This document shows, one piece after another, positions 1 through 5,477 of a stretch of DNA of 8,746 bases. Origin of the DNA: an uncultured Chloroflexota bacterium. GTDB taxonomy: Bacteria > Chloroflexota > Anaerolineae > Aggregatilineales > Phototrophicaceae. The translations under genes and the position numbers were made by a program. Under the pieces are notes generated by a model. That model was not told the DNA's origin and searched no databases. It worked only from the letters and a program-made list of their open reading frames with translations. How positions within the stretch are numbered: position 1 is the stretch's first letter; each line of letters begins with the position of its first letter. The stretch is taken from NCBI GenBank assembly GCA_903904765.1, contig CAIVEA010000107.1:1-8746 (forward strand), given 5' to 3'.

Positions 1-1115
1 GCATAAATGCGCTGCGCGATGAGGGCGTTGTACCCGTGAAAGATTCGCGCTTTCCCGCTGAAGTCTGCGCCCAACCGCGCAAAATCGTATTCGAGATTTG
101 GCTCACCCGAACCCAGCACCACCACCTGCACATCACTATCCGCCAGCAATTGGCGCAGCGCAGGGATAGCGAGATCAAAGCCCTTCTGCTGCACAAGGCG
201 ACTGACCACGCCGATAATCGGCACATCCGCCCGCACCGGCAATCCAGCATCGCGCTGAAGTTGCGCCTTATTTGGAGCGCGTTGGGTGCCAAAGTTCTCC
301 GAGTCGTAATTCGAAATCAGCAGCGGATCTGTCGCCGGATTCCACAGGTTCACATCCAGCCCGTTTAAGATGCCGTACAGATCGGGGAGGCGCGTGCGAA
401 TCAGTCCGTCCAGCCCGTAACCCATGTAGGGATACTGAATTTCAATCGCATAGCGCGGGCTGACCGTCGTCACCATATCCGAATAGGCAATGGCGATACC
501 CATCAGGTTATCAGTCTTATCTTGATAGACCAGATCAGGTTGCTGCCGCCCCGGAATGCCCAACTGGTACATCCAGCCGCCCACATGCTCACCCTGATAG
601 GCCATGTTGTGGATACTCAACACCGATCCCACACCCGCCCAGATCGGATTGCTGCGGCTGACCGAGAGCAGGAACGGAATCAGGCCGGTGTGCCAATCGT
701 TCACCTGAAACACATCCGGGAACCAGCCTTCGCGCCCGCGCAGTTCCCATGCCACCGCCATCGCCACCTGACTGAAATACAGGAAACGCGGCACATCCCA
801 GCCCCAATCGGTATAGGTGCTGGTTTCATCCCCGAAATACGGCCACCCGCGCACCAGATAGAACGGCACACCGTCCGCCGTTGCGCGGTAGACATAGGTA
901 CGCACTGCACCCGTCTTGCGCGGGAACCAGAAGTCAAACAGGAATTCGACGTTATACTTGGCGGGGTTGATGAACCCATAGAAGGGGAGAATCACCCGCG
1001 CATCCACCCCCTGTCGGCGCAGGGCGGCGGGCAGCGACCCGACCACATCGGCCATGCCGCCCACTTTGGCAAAAGGCGCTGCTTCGGTGCTGGCGAATAA
1101 GACGTTCAATGCCAC
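1..1115 (-). CDS. glgA: Glycogen synthase (ADP-glucose type, GT5), C-terminus cut by window edge
   Basis: Transfers glucose from ADP-glucose to the non-reducing end of an alpha-1,4-glucan in cytosolic glycogen synthesis. Translation of the minus strand gives 371 residues before the window ends. The start MALNVLFASTEAAPFAKVGG carries the GlgA Lys-x-Gly-Gly motif at 17-20, which binds the ADP-glucose phosphates. NDWH at 139-142 holds the histidine conserved in the family, and ILNGLD is at 249-254. VSRLVQQKG at 304-312 supplies the Arg306 and Lys311 expected to contact the nucleotide diphosphate, and the GSGEP stretch follows at 335-339. E. coli GlgA is about 477 residues, so roughly 100 C-terminal residues lie outside. 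The GTG start is preferred because GGAGG (1129-1125 on the minus strand) lies 9 nt upstream; a TTG two codons later is possible. It follows the GH57 branching enzyme gene by 38 nt, so the two are very likely cotranscribed. The family call is secure; the exact start is less so. Confidence 0.93.
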   Translation of the reverse strand, partial: MALNVLFASTEAAPFAKVGGMADVVGSLPAALRRQGVDARVILPFYGFINPAKYNVEFLFDFWFPRKTGAVRTYVYRATADGVPFYLVRGWPYFGDETSTYTDWGWDVPRFLYFSQVAMAVAWELRGREGWFPDVFQVNDWHTGLIPFLLSVSRSNPIWAGVGSVLSIHNMAYQGEHVGGWMYQLGIPGRQQPDLVYQDKTDNLMGIAIAYSDMVTTVSPRYAIEIQYPYMGYGLDGLIRTRLPDLYGILNGLDVNLWNPATDPLLISNYDSENFGTQRAPNKAQLQRDAGLPVRADVPIIGVVSRLVQQKGFDLAIPALRQLLADSDVQVVVLGSGEPNLEYDFARLGADFSGKARIFHGYNALIAQRIY

Positions 1116-1153
1116 TCTCCGTTCCCTCCGCTGTGCCTTCAAGATGGCACAGA

Positions 1154-2854
1154 CTATAACCCGCGAAAGTCCCGGTAATCAATATCCGCGAATAGGCTGT
1201 CCAAAACTTGATAAGAGTCACTTAAAGCGCGGTCTGGTTGTCCGATTTCGAGGCTATTCGCCAAGCGGTCAAAGCGTTCCATGTGGCTGCTGAAACGTTG
1301 GATAGCATATTCCCGCGCCTGTCCGGTGGTCACGAGGAACGGCCAATCCGAACTCTGTGCGAGGAGCAGTTCGCGGGCGGCTTGTGCCAGCACCAGTGCC
1401 TCGTCGCTCTCCGGCGTGGCCTCGCGCTGCGCCAACCGTTCCATCCGCGCTTCCGCCTCGTGAATGACCGGCCACATCCAATGGGTATCGCCATTGTCCC
1501 ATGTGAAATGCCCGCCGCCGCTGCCCCACGAACTTTCGGGGATCATCAACGTTTCGGCAGGTGGGTGCGCGTCCAGATATTCCGCTGCCGTCATCAACTG
1601 AATCTCGCGGCTGACCGCCAGATGACGCAGCACGCTGCCCAGCCACGCCACGCCCTCATGCCACCAGTGCCCGAACAACTCGGTATCGAAATTGGCGGCC
1701 ACCAGCCCAAACTCCCCGTTCGTCTGTGCGCGGAAATCCCGCAGTTGGTCGCCGATGACATGCGCGAAATGTTCGGCATGCTGGTCAATTTTGATCGCCG
1801 CCCATTCGGGGTGATAGGCATCTTTTTGCGCCAGATCAAGCTTGACTCCGGTCACGCGCCAGTAGCGCAGACCGCTTGTGCCAGCGCGTTTGTGGAACTC
1901 GCGGTAATCAAAGTCGCCGGGGTAGCCCAGTTCCGCGCTCCACACCTGCATGGCTACCACATTGTTGCGCCCGATGACCGCCACGCCAGACGGGTTGCCG
2001 TCGTCTGCGGCGTTCGCCACCTGATACGCCCGAAAAATGCTGGTCGGGCGTGATGGAATGACCCCTTCAGGACGCACAGGAATCACATAGCGCCGCTGGA
2101 TGCTCCCATACGGGCCGATCACCTCACCCGCCGCCACACCCACCGGATTCCCGCCTGTGATGGCGTGGGTTTCGCTGAAGAAATAACGCAACCCATAGTC
2201 TGCCAGCAGCGTCTCCAGCCCTTGTCGCCGAACACCGGCCTCCGTGACATAGGCCGGACGATAGGCACATTCCGGCAACCAGATACCCGTCGGCTTGCGT
2301 CCGAACAAACGCTCGTGGGTGCGGATGCCCGTCCGCAGTTGGGCGTGCAGGCTGCTATCCCGCGAAAGCAGCGGCAGATAGGCGTGGGTGGCGGCACTGG
2401 TCAGGATGTCCAGATAGCCGTCGTCTTGCAGTTTGCGGAATGCACCGATCAGGTCGCGGTTGAAGCGGTTGAGGAAAGCCGTTTTGACCGCGCTGAATTC
2501 GCGGTGATAACGGGCGGCCAACGCATTCAAGGTAGGATCAGCCGTGGCAGACGCAGTGAAATAGGTACGATCAGCAGCGCAAGCGGCAATCCGGTCATCT
2601 AGATATTGTTCGAGATGCGCGAGGATGTCCGCATCTGCCAGTTGTTCCGCCAGCACGGGGGTGATGCCCAGCGTTAACCGGAATGGCACATTGGCTTCGC
2701 ACAGATCATACAGCGTATTCAGCAGGGGAATATACGTTTCGACAGCGGCTTCGTGAATCCATTCCTCGCCATGCGGCCAGCGCCCTGCCAACCGTGTATA
2801 GGGGATATGAGTGTGCAGCACGAAGGTGAATGCGCCCTGTTGTCCCGTCGCCAT
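1154..2854 (-). CDS. GH57 1,4-alpha-glucan branching enzyme
   Basis: Predicted to cut alpha-1,4-glucan chains and rejoin them as alpha-1,6 branches during glycogen synthesis. At 566 residues it has the usual length of GH57 branching enzymes. The GH57 signature regions appear in order: HTHIP (14-18), TLGITP (61-66), WLPECAY (192-198) with Glu195 as expected nucleophile, FDTELFGHWW (389-398) with Asp390 as expected acid/base, and SSWGSGGGHFTW (441-452). The C-terminal part, with SSDWPF near 501-506 and a helical tail to 560, resembles the DUF1957 region of this group. Tyr249 lies at about the distance from the nucleophile at which the thermophilic enzymes place their flexible-loop tyrosine; this is inferred from spacing, not an alignment. 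The ATG start has a strong GGAGGAG 4 nt upstream. glgA follows 38 nt downstream, which favours branching activity over plain amylase activity. Some GH57 relatives hydrolyse instead of branching, so the exact reaction is inferred. Confidence 0.9.
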   Translation of the reverse strand: MATGQQGAFTFVLHTHIPYTRLAGRWPHGEEWIHEAAVETYIPLLNTLYDLCEANVPFRLTLGITPVLAEQLADADILAHLEQYLDDRIAACAADRTYFTASATADPTLNALAARYHREFSAVKTAFLNRFNRDLIGAFRKLQDDGYLDILTSAATHAYLPLLSRDSSLHAQLRTGIRTHERLFGRKPTGIWLPECAYRPAYVTEAGVRRQGLETLLADYGLRYFFSETHAITGGNPVGVAAGEVIGPYGSIQRRYVIPVRPEGVIPSRPTSIFRAYQVANAADDGNPSGVAVIGRNNVVAMQVWSAELGYPGDFDYREFHKRAGTSGLRYWRVTGVKLDLAQKDAYHPEWAAIKIDQHAEHFAHVIGDQLRDFRAQTNGEFGLVAANFDTELFGHWWHEGVAWLGSVLRHLAVSREIQLMTAAEYLDAHPPAETLMIPESSWGSGGGHFTWDNGDTHWMWPVIHEAEARMERLAQREATPESDEALVLAQAARELLLAQSSDWPFLVTTGQAREYAIQRFSSHMERFDRLANSLEIGQPDRALSDSYQVLDSLFADIDYRDFRGL

Positions 2855-2858
2855 CTCG

Positions 2859-2865
2859 CTCCTCC
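2859..2865 (-). promoter_or_regulatory. Shine-Dalgarno site of the GH57 gene
   Basis: GGAGGAG on the minus strand, 4 nt before the ATG at 2854. It is the strongest ribosome binding site in the window and fixes the start of the branching enzyme. Confidence 0.75.
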
Positions 2866-2896
2866 AATCAGGCGGACTATTCGCTAATCAGCAGCA

Positions 2897-2936
2897 AACG
2901 TCCCGCAGAAAATTGTAACGTTAGGGAACGTCAGGG
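2897..2936. repeat. Phased AACGT(C/T) direct repeats, including a 10-bp tandem repeat
   Basis: AACGTTAGGG (2917-2926) is followed directly by AACGTCAGGG (2927-2936), 9 of 10 bases identical. A third shorter copy, AACGTC, starts at 2897, exactly 20 bp before the first, so all three lie on the same helical face. The 8-bp palindrome TAACGTTA (2916-2923) spans the middle copy. The repeats fall mostly within the spacer of the candidate promoter above, a typical place for a repressor or activator site. The sequence pattern is seen; its function is inferred. Confidence 0.45.
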
Positions 2937-2941
2937 CGCAA
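2912..2941 (-). promoter_or_regulatory. Candidate promoter for the GH57-glgA pair
   Basis: On the minus strand TTGCGC (2941-2936) is followed after 18 nt by TACAAT (2917-2912), a 5/6 match to the -10 consensus. The -35 is weak: only TTG matches. The element sits in the 96-nt gap between the histidine kinase stop and the branching enzyme start, about 58 nt before that ATG. If active, the glycogen genes could be expressed apart from the two-component genes. I saw no convincing terminator in the gap, so readthrough from the kinase is also likely. Confidence 0.35.
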
Positions 2942-2950
2942 CCAGTATCC

Positions 2951-4195
2951 CTAATTGGCTTCCTCGGATTCGGGCGGGCTGAAGGGCAGCACCATCGTGA
3001 ACACGCTCCCCTGCCCTACCTCGCTGCGAACGGTCAAATACCCACCGTGCGATTCGGCTACCGTGCGTGCCACGAACAACCCCTGCCCCAGTCCACGCGG
3101 GTCAAGCAGTTTGCCGCTGCGGGTGCGCGGTTCCCCGCGATAGAAACGATCAAAGATGTGTGGCAGGTCTTTCTTGGAGATGCCCACACCTGTATCCACC
3201 ACTTGTAGCGTGACATGCTCTTGCCCGCTTAAACCCAGCAGCAGAATGATGTGGCCTTCCGGTTCGGTATAGCGAATGGCGTTTTGCAGCAAATGACCGA
3301 ATGCCCAGCGCAACCGTTGATCGTCCCCGATAATAGTCAGGCGCTCGTTGTCCTTTGCCATCACCTTCACTTCCAACTGCGCCCGCTTCACTTCCGGGGT
3401 CACACCTTTGACGACGTTCATCACCAGTTCTTCGAGGTTGATCGGCGTGCGCCGCACCGTGAACGTAGCCGCGCTCATCTCCGCGATGTCCAGTAATTCC
3501 ACAATCATCCGGTCAAGGATGTCCACGTTGCGGTTGAGCGTTTCCAGAAAACGGCGGTTGGGCGGCTTGCTACTGTCTTTCTCGGACTGCGAGATGATGA
3601 TGTCACTCATCCCTTTAATCACAGCCATCGGGGTTCGCAATTCGTGCGAAATCGCCGTGACAAACTGATCTTTGAGCCGATCCGATAGGGCTTCGCGGGT
3701 GACATCGCGCAGCACAATCATCGTGCCAATGCGGTTGCCAGCATCGTCCGCCACAGCAGCCACCTGCGCCCCCACAATCAGGTTATTGACTTGAATACGA
3801 CTCGGTTCACCTAACGGAACCAGTTCGGATTCCACTGTGACCACATCACGATAGGCGTTGAACAGGCCACCCAGTTCGCTCGTCCAGAAATCCTTGCGGT
3901 TGCCGATCAGCTTCTTGGCGGCGGCGTTGACATGCACAATGCGACCTTCAAGGTCTTGCATAATCACGCCTTCGTCAATCGCGGACAAAATCCCGCGCAG
4001 GCGCTCGATCTCCTCATCGCGGCGCTTCAACGCCCGCTGCATCTGCACCTGTCGTTGAGTGGCCGGCATCGCGCTCGGCTTACCCGAACGGTGGCGCAAT
4101 CCGTTATATAAACGACTGAACAGCGTCTGGGTGGCCTTGCCCAGCGTATTGACTTGGTTGATGCTGCTGCTCACATCCTGCGGATCGGCGCTCAT
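2951..4195 (-). CDS. Soluble PAS-domain sensor histidine kinase
   Basis: Autophosphorylates a histidine in response to a signal and passes the phosphate to a receiver, most simply the response regulator encoded just upstream. Of 414 residues, about 45-70 form a charged helical stretch and about 66-165 a PAS domain (GILSAIDEGVIMQDLEGRIV onward, ending in VLRDVT). HisKA follows with SHELRTP at 183-189: His184 is the phospho-acceptor, and Glu185 and Thr188 fit the phosphatase motif. The HATPase domain has the N box LLQNAIRYT (302-310, Asn305), the G1 box DTGVGI (334-339), the F box FDRFYR (348-353) and the G2 box GLGQGL (368-373), so all catalytic boxes are present. No membrane segment or HAMP domain is seen, so it should be cytosolic. 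The ATP lid between the F and G2 boxes is basic (RGEPRTRSGK). The start ATG overlaps the stop of the upstream regulator as ATGA, indicating translational coupling. The signal it senses cannot be read from sequence. Confidence 0.93.
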   Translation of the reverse strand: MSADPQDVSSSINQVNTLGKATQTLFSRLYNGLRHRSGKPSAMPATQRQVQMQRALKRRDEEIERLRGILSAIDEGVIMQDLEGRIVHVNAAAKKLIGNRKDFWTSELGGLFNAYRDVVTVESELVPLGEPSRIQVNNLIVGAQVAAVADDAGNRIGTMIVLRDVTREALSDRLKDQFVTAISHELRTPMAVIKGMSDIIISQSEKDSSKPPNRRFLETLNRNVDILDRMIVELLDIAEMSAATFTVRRTPINLEELVMNVVKGVTPEVKRAQLEVKVMAKDNERLTIIGDDQRLRWAFGHLLQNAIRYTEPEGHIILLLGLSGQEHVTLQVVDTGVGISKKDLPHIFDRFYRGEPRTRSGKLLDPRGLGQGLFVARTVAESHGGYLTVRSEVGQGSVFTMVLPFSPPESEEAN

Positions 4196-4605
4196 GATAC
4201 CGGCTTTGCCTTCCGTTCAATTATCCTGTGCAGCGTTTGATGCAGTTCATCAAAACTCGGCAGCGGCTTAGCGATAATATCATCCACCCCATCCGTCGTG
4301 ATGATCGCCTCCCGGTCAGCAGGGCTGAGGACATAAGCCGTCATCAGCGCGATGGGCGTATTCTTGAACGCCTCCATCGAGCGCATCCGGTTGGCAACCT
4401 CATTCCCCTTTTTACCCGGCATTCGGATGTCCATCAGGACGAAATCCGGCAGCACGCCACCGTAGGATTTGTCCTCCACGCTGTCCAGCCACGTCCATGC
4501 TTTGCCGCCACTTTCAAACGTCATAGGCTCATGTCCCCACACACGGCACATGGTCGCCACCAGATTTAGAATGTCTGCTTCATCTTCCGCGATTAACCAG
4601 ATCAC
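4192..4605 (-). CDS. Single-domain response regulator (receiver only), partner of the adjacent kinase
   Basis: A 137-residue receiver domain with no output domain. It starts MIWLIAEDEADI, giving the acidic cluster Glu7-Asp8-Glu9. The expected phosphorylation site is Asp59 in VLMDIRMPG, with Thr89 in MTAYVL and Lys113 in AKPLP completing the receiver switch set. The start is placed at GTG 4605 because GGAGG (4615-4611) lies 5 nt upstream; the frame is open to another GTG at 4620, but that one has no ribosome binding site and falls inside a predicted hairpin. The stop overlaps the kinase start by ATGA, so the two are coupled and likely cognate. Lacking a DNA-binding domain, it must act through protein contact or as a phosphate relay. 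It shares motifs throughout with the divergently transcribed receiver at 4944. Confidence 0.9.
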   Translation of the reverse strand: MIWLIAEDEADILNLVATMCRVWGHEPMTFESGGKAWTWLDSVEDKSYGGVLPDFVLMDIRMPGKKGNEVANRMRSMEAFKNTPIALMTAYVLSPADREAIITTDGVDDIIAKPLPSFDELHQTLHRIIERKAKPVS

Positions 4606-4610
4606 GCTAA

Positions 4611-4615
4611 CCTCC
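4611..4615 (-). promoter_or_regulatory. Shine-Dalgarno site deciding the start of the leftward response regulator
   Basis: GGAGG on the minus strand, 5 nt before GTG at 4605. It supports the shorter 137-residue protein over the longer reading from GTG 4620. Its first G forms the last pair of the adjacent hairpin (4615-4632). Confidence 0.6.
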
Positions 4616-4632
4616 AGCACATAGCCGTGCTG
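4615..4632 (-). promoter_or_regulatory. Leader hairpin next to the leftward response-regulator ribosome binding site
   Basis: CAGCAC (4615-4620) pairs perfectly with GTGCTG (4627-4632) around a 6-nt loop. It lies at the predicted 5' end of the leftward transcript and touches the GGAGG site, so it could shield the ribosome site or stabilise the 5' end. The stem is only 6 bp, so folding in vivo is uncertain. Confidence 0.35.
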
Positions 4633-4637
4633 TCCTC

Positions 4638-4667
4638 AGTATACCTACATTCCCGAAGTACGCTCAA
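4638..4667 (-). promoter_or_regulatory. Candidate sigma-70-type promoter for the leftward response regulator and kinase
   Basis: On the minus strand TTGAGC (4667-4662, 4/6 match) is followed after 18 nt by TATACT (4643-4638, 5/6 match). Transcription would begin near 4631, giving a leader of about 25 nt before the GTG at 4605. The 13-bp palindrome lies immediately upstream. Confidence 0.5.
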
Positions 4668-4672
4668 TGCAG

Positions 4673-4685
4673 GAACATCATGTTC
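4673..4685. promoter_or_regulatory. Perfect 13-bp inverted repeat, candidate operator
   Basis: GAACAT-C-ATGTTC is a perfect 6+1+6 palindrome centred at 4679, 6 bp upstream of the candidate leftward -35 box, at about -42 to -54. This position suits an activator or repressor dimer. It resembles the GAAC-N4-GTTC SOS box of Gram-positive LexA but has five central bases instead of four, so I do not call it a LexA site. Confidence 0.5.
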
Positions 4686-4852
4686 AAAATTCATAACGGC
4701 AAACCTACCCGCCATCTCCTGCAAAAATGAGCAAATAATGAGAAGGCAACCTGCCCGCACCTGCGAAAAGGCCGATCCAGTAACGTTTTCCCTGTGCAGC
4801 TATAGTTCGTTACAATACACCACATTGGACATGTATCATTATTGCAACAGAT

Positions 4853-4886
4853 TTGCGTATCACGGTAAGGAAAATATAGTTATAAT
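4853..4886 (+). promoter_or_regulatory. Candidate promoter for the rightward operon
   Basis: TTGCGT (4853-4858) is followed after 16 nt by TATAGT (4875-4880), a 5/6 -10 match. A perfect TATAAT overlaps just downstream (4881-4886), but it has no good -35 at 17 nt. Either -10 would give a leader of about 50-60 nt before the TTG at 4944. A second possible -10, TACAAT at 4811-4816, lies further upstream. Confidence 0.45.
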
Positions 4887-4910
4887 CATTGGTAATGGTT
4901 AGTATTTCCG

Positions 4911-4923
4911 GCAGCAGGGCTGC
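4911..4923 (+). promoter_or_regulatory. Leader hairpin upstream of the rightward response regulator
   Basis: GCAGC-AGG-GCTGC forms a perfect 5-bp stem with a 3-nt loop, ending 7 nt before the AAAGGAG ribosome site. It mirrors the hairpin next to the other regulator's ribosome site. The stem is short, so the structure is plausible but unproven. Confidence 0.3.
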
Positions 4924-4930
4924 GAGAGGC

Positions 4931-4937
4931 AAAGGAG
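4931..4937 (+). promoter_or_regulatory. Shine-Dalgarno site selecting a TTG start
   Basis: AAAGGAG lies 6 nt before TTG at 4944. The next in-frame ATG (4956) would be 18 nt away and would remove part of the first beta strand, so the TTG start is favoured. Confidence 0.7.
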
Positions 4938-4943
4938 CTTCCC

Positions 4944-5471
4944 TTGTCGACATGGATGGTCGTGGAAGATGAGCCGGACATTTACGAAGTTCTGCTAACA
5001 ATGTTCGAGATGTGGGGCATTGATGGTGCTGCATTTGTTGAAGGTGAAGAAGCCAATACTTGGATTGACGAAGTAGACCGGGGACGTTACCCCGGTGAGT
5101 TACCAGAACTGGCGCTGCTGGATATTCGCTTGCCCGGCAAAATCAGCGGGATAGATGTGGCGGTGCGCTTGCGCCAGAGTCCCCATTTGGCGCAAATTCC
5201 GATTGTGTTCAGCACGGCCTATCACCTGACCCCCGAAGAAGAAGCCTCAATCATGCAGCGGACGGATGCCGACAAAATCCTGTATAAGCCGCTTCCACGC
5301 TTCCACGAGCTTCAGCGTATTCTGGATGACATCATCGCGCAGCGCCGCGTGCGTCTAGCGAATCCGTCACTCATGCGGCGCACCGAACCACCCGGTATGA
5401 ACCGGGGCGCACAACCGCCCCTTTCGCAACCTGTGACCAAAACGTTCCCGCCGCCTAAATCCGGGAAGTAA
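4944..5471 (+). CDS. Single-domain response regulator with proline-rich tail
   Basis: A 175-residue protein starting at TTG: a receiver domain (about 1-135) followed by a 40-residue tail rich in Pro, Arg and Gln that looks disordered. The acidic cluster is Glu8-Asp9-Glu10, the expected phospho-acceptor is Asp60 in LLDIRLPG, and Thr91 (STAYHL) and Lys115 (YKPLP) complete the switch residues. There is no DNA-binding or enzymatic output domain, so it probably works by binding a partner, perhaps through the tail. It is a paralogue of the receiver at 4192-4605, with the same spaced motifs (W-G near 24, Y-x-G-x-LP near 49, DIRxPGK, TAYxLxP, KPLPxFxEL). No kinase is in its own operon within the window; the kinase at 2951-4195 is the nearest candidate. 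The next gene begins 6 nt after its stop, so the two are very likely cotranscribed. Confidence 0.9.
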   Translation: MSTWMVVEDEPDIYEVLLTMFEMWGIDGAAFVEGEEANTWIDEVDRGRYPGELPELALLDIRLPGKISGIDVAVRLRQSPHLAQIPIVFSTAYHLTPEEEASIMQRTDADKILYKPLPRFHELQRILDDIIAQRRVRLANPSLMRRTEPPGMNRGAQPPLSQPVTKTFPPPKSGK

Positions 5472-5477
5472 ACGCCG

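Larger units (their letters stand above)
4606..4943. other. Divergent intergenic regulatory region between two paralogous response regulators
   Basis: This 338-bp stretch holds no gene I can support. It contains candidate promoters in both directions, a perfect 13-bp palindrome and a hairpin in each leader, listed separately. The right third (about 4800-4905) is markedly AT-richer than the flanks. In the middle, ACCTGC occurs twice 10 bp apart (4749, 4759) and AATGAG twice 11 bp apart (4726, 4737); both could be chance. The sequence GTAACGTT at 4780-4787 also occurs in the gap upstream of the branching enzyme gene (2915-2922). Confidence 0.7.

Noticed and set aside
522..1100. 192-residue open frame on the plus strand
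   Set aside because: It lies opposite glgA, whose minus-strand translation matches the family throughout; the plus-strand product is rich in His, Arg and Pro with no domain.
1238..2053. 271-residue open frame on the plus strand
   Set aside because: It is antisense to the GH57 gene, which carries all the family motifs; this product has no recognisable domain or ribosome site.
2871..2907. Possible terminator hairpin after the histidine kinase (GCGGGAC pairing with GTCCGC)
   Set aside because: The stem has a bulge, the loop is over 20 nt and no U-run follows, so a terminator is not supported.
4673..4685. Calling the palindrome a LexA/SOS box
   Set aside because: The half-sites match GAAC/GTTC, but the spacing is five bases rather than four, and the LexA motif of this organism is unknown.
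4627..4902. 91-residue open frame in the divergent intergenic region
   Set aside because: No ribosome site or known domain is visible, and it runs through the candidate promoters and palindrome of both flanking operons.
4810..5034. 74-residue minus-strand open frame overlapping the rightward regulator start
   Set aside because: It overlaps a well-supported receiver gene and its promoter, and its sequence shows no domain.
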